DNA of 64,000 bases from Caballeronia glathei (GCF_000698595.1 NZ_JFHC01000026.1:35066-99065); one strand, 5' to 3'; positions 49,822-56,638 are shown, counted from the stretch's first letter. Numbers and translations: made by a program. Notes: a model not told the origin generated them from the sequence alone.

Positions 49822-50725
49822 CGTTCACCCCATCTCGATAATCGATCTTGTCAAAGCCGCTGTGGCGACTCTGCTTCCCTTTGCCCTTGCCAGCAGGAAT
49901 GCGGGCGTTGATTGCAGCCGCGATCCAGGCGACAGGCTCAATCGGCGTTTCGCGCATGCAGTCCTGCACCACTGCCCACGCGCCATCGTCGCCAAGTTGC
50001 TTCACAGCACCGCCCAACATTGAGCGAATGTTCGATTCTTTGACGTTTGTGCCCGCATGGCTGACCAGCCAAGGCACGCCAATCCTGAAAATCGATTCCT
50101 GCGAACTCATCCCGCTCGGCGCTTCGGCGCCCGTACCGGTAGGTACGGTAGTTTTTAAAGACTCTCTCTGTCCCTCTCCCTCTCCCTCTCTCTTGGATGG
50201 CGTTTCCCCAACTTGTCCGGAGTCTGTCCCGGAGTTGTCCCTAGGGACAGGCAGTCGCTGTCCCGAGGGACAACCTTGGGACATCCACTCGTCGAAAGTA
50301 GGACGGGGGATCTTTGTCCCGTGCCGGTCGTTGTGTTTCTTGATGCGAGCGCATTCTGTTTTCCATCGTTGATCGAGCTTGGAATTCCACGCATCAAGAG
50401 CCTTCTCAGCGACAACAGGATGGTAGAGACGACCATCGGTGCACTTCACCCATCCGTGAAGGACATCGGCTCTCAGCTTCGTCCATTTGTGCGGGTCACA
50501 CATGGCGAGGTCAGCCAGCACGTCATCGTCATCTTCGAGCGACGCAGCAGGCTTGTCGTGCCAGGACGCCGTCCAAAGGTTGATCATGTAAAAGGCGAGC
50601 GCCGGCGTGCGCTTTGCCACAAGCCATGCCTTCGAGCGGCGTAAGCGTGCTACTTCGAGCGGCATGAAGGGGAAATCCTTCAAGTCGCAGTCAGCTGGCG
50701 TCAGCGGTTCCGGCAGGTCGTTCAA
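49805..50725 (-). CDS. Replication initiation protein (O-like, DUF1376 type)
   Basis: A 306-residue protein from a TTG. The N-terminus (FPFMPLEVARLRRSKAWLVA, ALAFYMINLWTASWHDKPAASL) fits DUF1376 replication proteins; VKCTDGRLYHPVV and the central linker (about 150-185) are variable. The linker is coded by DNA packed with TGTCCC repeats (50169-50320), so the gene probably contains its own origin, as lambda O does. The C-terminal part resembles DnaT-type partner domains. Confidence 0.8.
   Translation of the reverse strand: MNDLPEPLTPADCDLKDFPFMPLEVARLRRSKAWLVAKRTPALAFYMINLWTASWHDKPAASLEDDDDVLADLAMCDPHKWTKLRADVLHGWVKCTDGRLYHPVVAEKALDAWNSKLDQRWKTECARIKKHNDRHGTKIPRPTFDEWMSQGCPSGQRLPVPRDNSGTDSGQVGETPSKREGEGEGQRESLKTTVPTGTGAEAPSGMSSQESIFRIGVPWLVSHAGTNVKESNIRSMLGGAVKQLGDDGAWAVVQDCMRETPIEPVAWIAAAINARIPAGKGKGKQSRHSGFDKIDYRDGVNDDGSF
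50169..50320. repeat. Iteron cluster, candidate replication origin
   Basis: Eight TGTCCC or GGGACA hexamers: direct at 50169, 50225, 50236, 50259 and 50315; inverted at 50244, 50267 and 50278; and a TGTCCGG at 50214. Six lie within 60 bases and form two short palindromes (TGTCCCTAGGGACA and TGTCCCGAGGGACA). A CTCTCC-rich tract flanks the cluster. Placement inside the O-like gene matches lambda-type origins. Confidence 0.65.
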
Positions 50726-50815
50726 TTACAGCCTCTCAATAAGGAGACTGCCAACCCACGTGAGCAGAGCGCACATGCAGATGAGGGAGCAAAGGAAGAT
50801 CAGCGCGCGGGTCAT
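50726..50815 (-). CDS. 29-residue membrane protein
   Basis: MTRALIFLCSLICMCALLTW followed by a short tail: a single membrane helix with three Cys. It overlaps the stop of the CII-like gene and abuts the TTG of the replication gene, so it may couple them. Confidence 0.45.
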   Translation of the reverse strand: MTRALIFLCSLICMCALLTWVGSLLIERL

Positions 50816-51219
50816 GCTGCTCTCCGCGGAACCGGCCGCATCATGGCCGTTTGATTCTGGATGCGCTCAAGGGCAGCCGATGCCTTGGTGAGCACGTCGG
50901 CAGCCGCCTGGATCGTCTCCGTGAGTTTCACCACGTCATCCTCGGGCGCCTTGCGATCCGGCCGGGCATGCATGGTCTCGTCGCATACGTAATAGAGCGG
51001 GTCGTAGCAGTTGCAGAAGCGCATGAGTTCGAGGACTTGGCTAAACCGGAAGTTCTCGTCGCCCTTCGGGTTCAGACACGCCTTCAACTTCGCGTAGGCG
51101 CTTTCGGGCTTCATGTCGGGCCACAGGTGCCCGGCGATCTCTTTGACCGACTTGCCGCTGCTGCTAACCATCAGCTGGAGGGCTTCAAACTCGTCTTCGT
51201 AGAACAATTTGGTTTGCAT
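50812..51219 (-). CDS. CII-like phage regulatory protein
   Basis: A 135-residue protein between the cro-like and O-like genes, the cII place. The N-terminal helical part (EDEFEALQLMVSSSGKSVKE, IAGHLWPDMKPESAYAKLKA) resembles phage regulatory proteins of the CII type; a helical end follows. It may act as an activator of lysogeny genes. Confidence 0.65.
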   Translation of the reverse strand: MQTKLFYEDEFEALQLMVSSSGKSVKEIAGHLWPDMKPESAYAKLKACLNPKGDENFRFSQVLELMRFCNCYDPLYYVCDETMHARPDRKAPEDDVVKLTETIQAAADVLTKASAALERIQNQTAMMRPVPRRAA

Positions 51220-51382
51220 CCAGAAGCGCTGTTTAGCGCCCTCGTATGTTTTGGTTGAATCGGTCTGGCTCTTTTGGCCAGGTGCCGGCTAGCGCCCTTA
51301 AACCATTGATAGATAACGGCTCATCACTTCTTCCCTTAGCGTCCCGCCAAATTAGGGTCGGTTAGGGTTTCTGCTAACGACC

Positions 51383-51406
51383 AAAAAAAGGGAGGATGCG
51401 ACCTCC
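51383..51406 (-). terminator. tR1-like terminator
   Basis: Stem GGAGG/CCTCC; on the minus strand CTTTTTTTGG follows. It lies between the cro-like and CII-like genes, as lambda tR1 does. The rest of 51220-51446 has TTAGGGT repeats (near 51349-51369) but no gene. Confidence 0.8.
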
Positions 51407-51446
51407 GATAAAACGAAAACCAAAAACCGTTATGGACAACAACCTT

Positions 51447-51785
51447 CTAAACCCGGAGCTTCGCCTCCTTGCGCTTCCGATTCGTGCCTCCCGCAGGAGG
51501 CTGCACGTCGTCGGAAGCTTTCAATCGGTCTACAATGTCGGCACCGCTTTCAGCGATGGATCGAGCCGAGTCCCTGATGTAGGCCCAATCAACGTCGGGC
51601 CGAAGGTCCTCGACGCGGACAGCTCGTTTCGACGCCTTCTCGATTTCGATAGCCATCGACTCATTGCAGCGGCGCTGCTTGTAGGCGATCTGCCAGAGGT
51701 AGGCGACCGATGTGTCGACCAGATCGGCGAGCGACTGGCGCTCGTCCTTGGTCAGTTTCTTGAGGTAGGCGTGAAAGATATCCAT
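51447..51785 (-). CDS. Cro-like HTH protein (YdaS type)
   Basis: A 112-residue protein with an N-terminal HTH (LTKDERQSLADLVDTSVAYL, WQIAYKQRRCNESMAIEIEK) and a helical tail. It is divergent from the repressor gene, the cro position. The ATG at 51785 lies only about one base from the predicted pR start, so the mRNA may be leaderless. It should compete with the repressor for the operators at 51795-51867. Confidence 0.75.
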   Translation of the reverse strand: MDIFHAYLKKLTKDERQSLADLVDTSVAYLWQIAYKQRRCNESMAIEIEKASKRAVRVEDLRPDVDWAYIRDSARSIAESGADIVDRLKASDDVQPPAGGTNRKRKEAKLRV

Positions 51786-51792
51786 GGCGTAT

Positions 51793-51821
51793 ACGATAGC
51801 ATTTGCTTTCGCACAAAGCAA
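51793..51821 (-). promoter_or_regulatory. Candidate early right promoter pR
   Basis: On the minus strand: -35 TTGCTT (51821-51816), 17 bases, -10 TATCGT (51798-51793). The -10 overlaps an operator half-site. The left promoter has the same layout. Confidence 0.6.
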
Positions 51822-51867
51822 GCAGATGCTCGTCAAAAGATAGCTTTTGCGAACACAGCAAATGCTA
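51795..51867. promoter_or_regulatory. Operator region OR
   Basis: Four related half-sites: GATAGCATTTGC (51795-51806), GCAGATGCT inverted (51822-51830), GATAGCTTTTGC (51839-51850), GCAAATGCTA inverted (51858-51867). They form two imperfect palindromes between the cro-like and repressor genes. The same word occurs twice at 54359-54397. Confidence 0.7.
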
Positions 51868-51888
51868 GTTTTCGGGTGTAATGCGCAA

Positions 51889-52683
51889 ATGGATATCGAT
51901 GCTTATCGCCGGAAGAGGCTAAAAGAGCTCGTCGACAAAGAGGCGGGAGGAAATGTTGCGGCGTTCGCACGCATGCACAATCAAGATCCAGTACGGTTGC
52001 GGCAGATCCTCAACGCGAACTATCGGAGCGGAAAGGGCTTCCGAGAAGGCGTAGCGCGCAGGCTGGAGGCTGATCTGAAGCTGGCCCCGCTGTACTTCGA
52101 CCTCGGCCTTGAGGAAGAATTACTTGGTAAGCATATTTCAGCACCCACTGAATTACCGAATATAGAGCAAAAGTCCGGCTTTATCACGACTTCGCCCGGT
52201 GACCATCGGCCTAGCATCAATGTCTCGCCAGAAACAGAAGCAAACGTTAGCGAGCCATTGAGCCTCAGGGCGGGGAGGGATATCGCTGTGGTCGGGGAAG
52301 TGCAGGGAGGGCCGGACGGTTTCATAAGCATCGACGACTATCCGCCGGGCCAGGGTCACGGGTGGCTCCACATTTATTCGCCCGATCCGACCGCATATGG
52401 ATTAAGGGTCCGTGGGGATAGCATGCGCCCTAGAATCAAGAGCGGTGAATATATAGTTGTCGAGCCGGGCCTCGAAGCGCTGCCAGGCGACGACGTCGTG
52501 GTGAAGTTCACAGACGGGAGCGCCGTCGTCAAGGAGCTGCTATGGGTCCGAGACGATGAAATCTGTCTTGGGTCCATCAACAATGGCGTCCCGCCAATGA
52601 CCCGACCGCTGAACATTGTGCTCAGCATTCATCGAGTCGGCGCGATCGTGCCGCGCGGATCTGGGATGTACCGAAGCGTCTAG
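51889..52683 (+). CDS. S24-family phage repressor (CI-like)
   Basis: A 264-residue repressor. The N-terminal part (DIDAYRRKRLKELVDKEAGG, NVAAFARMHNQDPVRLRQIL) is an HTH; the C-terminal S24 peptidase has GDSMRP with Ser178 and VVKEL with Lys215, the catalytic pair. The self-cleavage segment reads VVGEVQGG: the usual Ala-Gly is Gly140-Gly141, so RecA-stimulated cleavage may be altered. The ATG at 51889 is preferred to 51847, which lies in the operators. It keeps the lysogenic state by binding the operators. Confidence 0.9.
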   Translation: MDIDAYRRKRLKELVDKEAGGNVAAFARMHNQDPVRLRQILNANYRSGKGFREGVARRLEADLKLAPLYFDLGLEEELLGKHISAPTELPNIEQKSGFITTSPGDHRPSINVSPETEANVSEPLSLRAGRDIAVVGEVQGGPDGFISIDDYPPGQGHGWLHIYSPDPTAYGLRVRGDSMRPRIKSGEYIVVEPGLEALPGDDVVVKFTDGSAVVKELLWVRDDEICLGSINNGVPPMTRPLNIVLSIHRVGAIVPRGSGMYRSV

Positions 52684-52796
52684 ATGTTAGGTCGCCCTGC
52701 GCCGTCCATTCTCGCCCCTGTGCCGTCCCCGAGTGGAGTTAAAAGCTTCCACGGAAACCTCGCGAACTGTTTCATGTCGATTTCGAACTGCACTCG

Positions 52797-53261
52797 ATGG
52801 CGAACCATTTAGATCTTCCTCGAAAGGAGGCCGATGAACTTCTGGCTGTCCAGAAGTCAGCCCCAGAGGCAGCATGGATCGCCTTGTCAAGCGGCCGGAT
52901 CGAGTCTTGGGCACTCGTCACCGGCGTCATCACGCCGGGAGGGTTGTATAAAAAGGCTCTGACGGTGGAACTAATATGCAAACGGAGCGTCAGGCCACTC
53001 AGGGAAAGCTTCAAATTTTCTCTCTTCCGGTTAGAGTTCGGGGCTCCGAAGCGGGCGTACCAGCTTGATACAAGCAACGTTCCGCTTTGCGATCCGGAAG
53101 ACCATGACTGGCCACACGAACATATCGGAACGGATCGGATTTGCTTTGGATCCTCAGCGTTCCCGCAAACATTCGAAGAAGCACTTGAGCATTTTTGCAA
53201 TGCGGTTAACATTCAGTTTGACGAGGTGATCGAGTCGCCTCTGGAATTCAAACTTCGGTAG
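52797..53261 (+). CDS. Hypothetical protein in the rexA position
   Basis: A 154-residue acidic protein (PRKEADELLAVQKSAPEAAW, ESWALVTGVITPGGLYKKAL; C-terminal TFEEALEHFCNAVNIQFDE). It resembles a family of uncharacterised proteins (DUF6978-like). It lies 113 bases after the repressor on the same strand and four bases before the next gene, so all three are likely on the lysogenic transcript, like lambda cI-rexA-rexB. A role in exclusion of other phages is suggested by place only. Confidence 0.6.
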   Translation: MANHLDLPRKEADELLAVQKSAPEAAWIALSSGRIESWALVTGVITPGGLYKKALTVELICKRSVRPLRESFKFSLFRLEFGAPKRAYQLDTSNVPLCDPEDHDWPHEHIGTDRICFGSSAFPQTFEEALEHFCNAVNIQFDEVIESPLEFKLR

Positions 53262-53264
53262 ACA

Positions 53265-54026
53265 ATGAACTGCGCCCAACTTTTCACGACGATCGGGTTC
53301 AAGTGCCGCCCCCTGCAGCAGCCAGGCGGCGACGTCGTGCATTGCATCTCGACGCCTTTTGAGTACTTCGACGGGGATGGGATACACGTGTTCGCGGAAG
53401 AGGCGGGGAAGACGATCCGTTTTTTCGACGGCGGCGATACGATGTTCCACATCGCCGGCTCAGGAATTAAGTTCCGCGACAATCGCTCGCTGTCCCCGTT
53501 GCGTCGTCTAGCAAGGGAAGCGGGCGCGGAACTGTCGGACGATGGTGAGATTTCCGCGGTTGCAATGGCGTCCAACGCTCAAGACGCATTTCGCAACGTC
53601 GTAACCGCTATTCTGGAGATCGCGGGATGGGAAGCCGAAAATGCCGGCATGACGACGGACGCAACAACGCTGGCAAACGAAGTCGAGTTCTACCTCAGAC
53701 AATGGAAGCCAAAGTTGGATCTGCTGCGCGATCAGCCCATGACAGGCATCTCCGGCCGTTCGCACGACTTCCACTTCTTGCTGGACGGTGAGTTGATAGA
53801 CGTAGTGTCGTCAAAACCGCAGTCGACGGCTGCAGAGGTCAGAAAGCTTGCCGATGTGAGAGGGATTCCGTCCAACGCGGCTGCGGATATAAGGGTCATC
53901 ATTGACGATCGAGAGGATTCGAAGCGCGCCCAGCAGGAGGCACTCATTCTGAGCCGTTTCGCCGATGTCTGGATGCTATCGAGTCTTCAGGGCCAAGTAG
54001 CGCCGCCGTCTTCCATCATGAGCTGA
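53265..54026 (+). CDS. DUF1828/DUF1829-type protein in the rexB position
   Basis: A 253-residue protein. Residues of about 20-125 match DUF1828 (VVHCISTPFEYFDGDGIHVF, TIRFFDGGDTMFHIAGSGI) and the second half a DUF1829-like fold (DFHFLLDGELIDVVSSKP, ADIRVIIDDREDSK) that looks nuclease-like. The pair with the 52797 gene, after the repressor and closed by a terminator, suggests a lysogeny-expressed module. Biochemical role unknown. Confidence 0.7.
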   Translation: MNCAQLFTTIGFKCRPLQQPGGDVVHCISTPFEYFDGDGIHVFAEEAGKTIRFFDGGDTMFHIAGSGIKFRDNRSLSPLRRLAREAGAELSDDGEISAVAMASNAQDAFRNVVTAILEIAGWEAENAGMTTDATTLANEVEFYLRQWKPKLDLLRDQPMTGISGRSHDFHFLLDGELIDVVSSKPQSTAAEVRKLADVRGIPSNAAADIRVIIDDREDSKRAQQEALILSRFADVWMLSSLQGQVAPPSSIMS

Positions 54027-54053
54027 GCCGAGACCCCGCGTGACGCCGCCCCG

Positions 54054-54071
54054 CCCCGAGCGGGGTTTTCT
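54054..54071 (+). terminator. Terminator of the repressor operon
   Basis: CCCC-GAGC-GGGG followed by TTTTCTATTTC, with a second upstream CCCCGC run that can pair with the same GCGGGG. It ends the lysogenic operon and overlaps the tail of the convergent 54070 gene. Confidence 0.65.
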
Positions 54072-54270
54072 ATTTCTGGCGCTGCGCAAATCCTTCGCGC
54101 CATAGCGTGGCACCAACAGACGTCAACATCGTCAAGTCGTCGCCCTCGAACTCCTCCCACCTCTCTGCGAGCCAGCCGGCAAAACCAGCGCATGCCTCAT
54201 CCAACGGAACGTCCGCGCGGCCCTCAGTATTAAGGCGCTCGAAGATAGTCAGCACATCAGCTGGCGACAT
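54070..54270 (-). CDS. Small minus-strand protein between repressor operon and pL
   Basis: 66 residues (SPADVLTIFERLNTEGRADV, FAGWLAERWEEFEGDDLTML). A good AGGAG ribosome site lies seven bases before the ATG. It runs against the lysogenic operon. It might be expressed from the prophage. No family recognised. Confidence 0.5.
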   Translation of the reverse strand: MSPADVLTIFERLNTEGRADVPLDEACAGFAGWLAERWEEFEGDDLTMLTSVGATLWREGFAQRQK

Positions 54271-54358
54271 GGTCGTCTCCTGTTCACCGACTCAGTCTAG
54301 GTGATGCACGACGTTTGCGTTGCCACAACACAGCGATAAAAAAATTTCGCATATGAGC

Positions 54359-54397
54359 GATAGCTTTTGCTTGCGTTATACGCGAGCGTTTGCTATC
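54359..54397. promoter_or_regulatory. Operator region OL
   Basis: GATAGCTTTTGC (54359-54370) and GCGTTTGCTATC (54386-54397) form an inverted pair with 15 bases between. The same half-sites occur at the right operator. Confidence 0.7.
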
Positions 54398-54399
54398 GT
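54371..54399 (+). promoter_or_regulatory. Candidate early left promoter pL
   Basis: -35 TTGCGT (54371-54376), 17-base spacer, -10 TATCGT (54394-54399), placed inside the operator. It would start the long leader at about 54406. Confidence 0.65.
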
Positions 54400-54405
54400 T
54401 CATTT

Positions 54406-54866
54406 ACACCGAAACACCGCGCCAAACGGCGCAACCCGCAAGGGACGCAGCACCCGCCCCGGCAGAGCTGGACCGCGGTTTGATCTTTAACCCTGATAGA
54501 AGAGATACCCGCAAGGGAGCGCTCAACGCCCTACCGCTGAAAAGATCGGGGCCTATCTCTCAAGTGCCTGGCTCCCAGATGGCGCTATAGAACACTTGAG
54601 GGATTGAGTAGGAAACCACGCGGCAGCTGGAGCCGGCTAGGCCGGGAGTAGCTAGCGCCGCGCGTGTAGCAGTTTTTCGTGAATGGCGCTGTGCGGGGCT
54701 CGTCGGGCCCTTGCGACGTGCGCTGGCAGGTGGAAACCCTTTGAGGTGAACCCGTAGCAGACCGGAAACACAGGCCGGCCCATAGCGCCATTCACGAAAC
54801 GCTGCAACCAAACGATATCAACCGCGTCGCCTTGTCCGACGCCCTTCGCACTACTAAGAGGCCAAC
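54406..54866 (+). ncRNA. Structured leader of the early left operon
   Basis: About 460 bases without a convincing gene. Inverted repeat 1: 54560-54567 (CTCAAGTG) with 54594-54601, extendable to 11 bp. Inverted repeat 2: 54669-54690 with 54784-54805, 20 of 22 bases complementary, enclosing 93 bases. The 3' arm of repeat 2 (ATAGCGCCAT) is also complementary to ATGGCGCTAT in the loop of repeat 1, so two folds compete. A GC-rich hairpin CCGGC-TAG-GCCGG lies between. Two CCGCAAGGGA copies stand near 54438 and 54510. Possible roles: antitermination leader (put-like), translation control or separate RNA. Confidence 0.55.
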
Positions 54867-55091
54867 GTGGTCATTCTAGCTTTGATCGGCTGCGTAGCCG
54901 AGGCGGTAATCGGGCTCATCATCATGATCCGTTTGAGGGGGGTAAGAATGGCGTTCTATCAGGACTTCGGCGCGCGTACCTGTGCGCGCGTATCGACTTA
55001 TATCCTGCGCTTCGCGGCGCATTACGACGAATACCGCAATTCGCGTCTTGTGCGAAGCGTGGATATCAGTCGTGACGTGGTTTGGTGCTGA
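54867..55091 (+). CDS. Small membrane protein, first gene of the left operon
   Basis: 74 residues from a GTG. One membrane helix (VILALIGCVAEAVIGLIIMI) is followed by a basic cytosolic part (FGARTCARVSTYILRFAAHY). No family. It starts 61 bases after the leader stem. Confidence 0.5.
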   Translation: MVILALIGCVAEAVIGLIIMIRLRGVRMAFYQDFGARTCARVSTYILRFAAHYDEYRNSRLVRSVDISRDVVWC

Positions 55092-55100
55092 GGAGGAAAT

Positions 55101-55250
55101 ATGGGCTTTGAGAAGAATGCTCTGGATTACTGGGTCGAGATCACGCAGGGATGGCTGACCGAACAGCAGCGAAAGCAGAACGAGGTCGACGAGACCGCGT
55201 ATGAGCGCTTCCTGGCGAAGCTGTTTGAACCGATCGAGGGCCTGAAATGA
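55101..55250 (+). CDS. Small hypothetical protein
   Basis: 49 residues (GFEKNALDYWVEITQGWLTE, ending LFEPIEGLK), amphipathic helical. Excellent ribosome site AGGAGGAAAT. Stop overlaps the next start (ATGA). Confidence 0.55.
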   Translation: MGFEKNALDYWVEITQGWLTEQQRKQNEVDETAYERFLAKLFEPIEGLK

Positions 55251-55345
55251 ACTTGAACATGACCTATTTCTACGCCGGCCTTGGCGCTTGGATCACGCTG
55301 GTATTGATGGCCGTGGCGTTCATCCAAGGCGCCGCCCGGCGGTAG
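55247..55345 (+). CDS. 32-residue membrane protein
   Basis: MNLNMTYFYAGLGAWITLVL and on: one membrane helix with a basic end (QGAARR). Coupled to the gene before it. Not assigned. Confidence 0.45.
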   Translation: MNLNMTYFYAGLGAWITLVLMAVAFIQGAARR

Positions 55346-55369
55346 AGCGGTTTTAACAACGAGGAAAAC

Positions 55370-55621
55370 ATGAGCGAATTTCTTATCAACGGCGTCGAAG
55401 AGCGGGTCAAGGACGTTATCAGCGACCAGTTAGGCATCAATCTGTCGGACCTCAAGGGCGATATGCACATCGTCAAAGACCTTGGCGCCGATTCGCTCGA
55501 CTTCCTTGAATTGATCATGAATGCGGAAGACGAGTTCGGCATCGAGCTGGACGATAACGAGGCCGCCGAGAAGGTCCAGACGGTGCAAGACCTGATCAAC
55601 CTCGTTGCGCTGAAGGTTTAA
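55370..55621 (+). CDS. acpP-like: Acyl carrier protein
   Basis: An 83-residue ACP. The phosphopantetheine site is intact in DLGADSLDFLELIM (Ser42), and the acidic helices (AEDEFGIELDDNEAAEKV, TVQDLINLV) follow the family. The body starts RVKDVISDQLGINLSDL. AGGAAAAC precedes the ATG. Host ACPs carry acyl chains in fatty acid or lipid A synthesis. A phage copy in the early operon could redirect acyl groups or act as a protein partner. Sequence is clearly ACP; its job here is not known. Confidence 0.9.
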   Translation: MSEFLINGVEERVKDVISDQLGINLSDLKGDMHIVKDLGADSLDFLELIMNAEDEFGIELDDNEAAEKVQTVQDLINLVALKV

Positions 55622-55656
55622 ATCCCCCCTGCCAGCACGGCTCACCGAAGTGCCTT

Positions 55657-55792
55657 CCGGGTGCGATGCCCGGACCATGATGGCAAGGTAGCGTGGAGCT
55701 AAAACGGGTGAAGGCAGTATAAGTAAGCCGTTGATCTGAGAAGCGCTTGAAAACTGGCAGACATGACAGGCTGCCGGTCCTTGCCATGATGG
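55657..55792 (+). other. Structured intergenic region after the ACP gene
   Basis: The gap 55622-55823 has a hairpin CCGGG-TGCGATG-CCCGG (55657-55673) and two arms, 55675-55688 (CCATGATGGCAAGG) and 55779-55792 (CCTTGCCATGATGG), complementary in 13 of 14 bases with 90 bases between. CCATGATGGC is also a direct repeat. A T-arm-like hairpin is seen but no tRNA. Compare the leader stem at 54669. Confidence 0.45.
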
Positions 55793-55823
55793 CGAGTCAC
55801 TATTTAACGAATTGAGGACTGCT

Positions 55824-56015
55824 ATGAGTAAGTCCAACAACAACAAAGCGATTTGGAACGCATACGACCGCTGGCTAGACCGCGACCTAGACGAAGCGAT
55901 GGGAGATAGTGAGCCGCCGCTGACTGAGGCCGAGCGAGCAGCGTCTTGGGACGATGACCGATATGAAAAGCTCGACGCGGACACGATGCCGCGAGTGCAA
56001 CGGGGGAATGTATGA
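55824..56015 (+). CDS. Small hypothetical protein
   Basis: 63 residues (NNNKAIWNAYDRWLDRDLDE; LTEAERAASWDDDRYEKLDA), acidic. ATG at 55824 after TTGAGGACT. Overlaps the next start by four bases. Not assigned. Confidence 0.55.
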   Translation: MSKSNNNKAIWNAYDRWLDRDLDEAMGDSEPPLTEAERAASWDDDRYEKLDADTMPRVQRGNV

Positions 56016-56638
56016 CGACGGTAGATGCGGCGGAGCGGGAACAGCGCCGGAAAGACTTTGACTTCGCCTGTTCAGTGATGCCAGACGAGGCCGGTTGGGG
56101 AGATCCCGTGACGGTCGACATGGCGCTGCACATTGCTCGCGCCGCTATGGCGTCGGTGGGCGGCAATGGTGAGGCGGTGGCGGAGGTCGTCAATAAGTAT
56201 GGCGACCCTGATGCATTCGCAGAGCGCGACCTTGTGATTCAAGAGGAAGTGCTTAAGAAGCTTCCCATTGGGACAAAGCTATACGCCAGACCGAAAGCCA
56301 TCGGCAAGAGTGAGGCGGTGGCGAGTGAAATTCGCATGGTCAACATGGGCGACCTAGTGGAGTTTCACCACCCTCAATACGGCGGGGGGTTCTTCGCGAC
56401 AGAGGATTGTTTCACTGCCCCGCAAGCCGAATGCGCACCGCGTGCGATCCCTATCGTGTGCGACGGAAAGGAGCAGAACGAGTTTGAAGCGTGGGCGCAA
56501 GAGGCGAATTACGACATGTCGCAGCACCCGCTGCACTGGCTGTTCCTGAATGAAAGGACGCACGCCGCGCGTCAAGGCTGGAAAGCAGCGCTTCGGTACG
56601 TGGAGCGCGCCATCGAACAGGCACGGAGCGGGAAATGA
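56012..56638 (+). CDS. Hypothetical protein with APQAECAPRA module
   Basis: 208 residues. The middle and C-terminus (FTAPQAECAPRAIPI, then MSQHPLHWLFLNERTHAAR and QGWKAALRYVERAIEQAR) is a mosaic seen again in the 63297 and 63809 genes. Proteins of this sort fill early operons of related phages. Function unknown. Confidence 0.6.
   Translation: MTTVDAAEREQRRKDFDFACSVMPDEAGWGDPVTVDMALHIARAAMASVGGNGEAVAEVVNKYGDPDAFAERDLVIQEEVLKKLPIGTKLYARPKAIGKSEAVASEIRMVNMGDLVEFHHPQYGGGFFATEDCFTAPQAECAPRAIPIVCDGKEQNEFEAWAQEANYDMSQHPLHWLFLNERTHAARQGWKAALRYVERAIEQARSGK

Noticed and set aside
54560..54811. Minus-strand ORFs of 68 and 83 residues in the left leader
   Set aside because: They overlap long inverted repeats, lack ribosome sites and show no domain.
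55657..55690. A tRNA after the ACP gene
   Set aside because: A T-arm-like hairpin is there but no acceptor, D-arm or anticodon arm can be matched.
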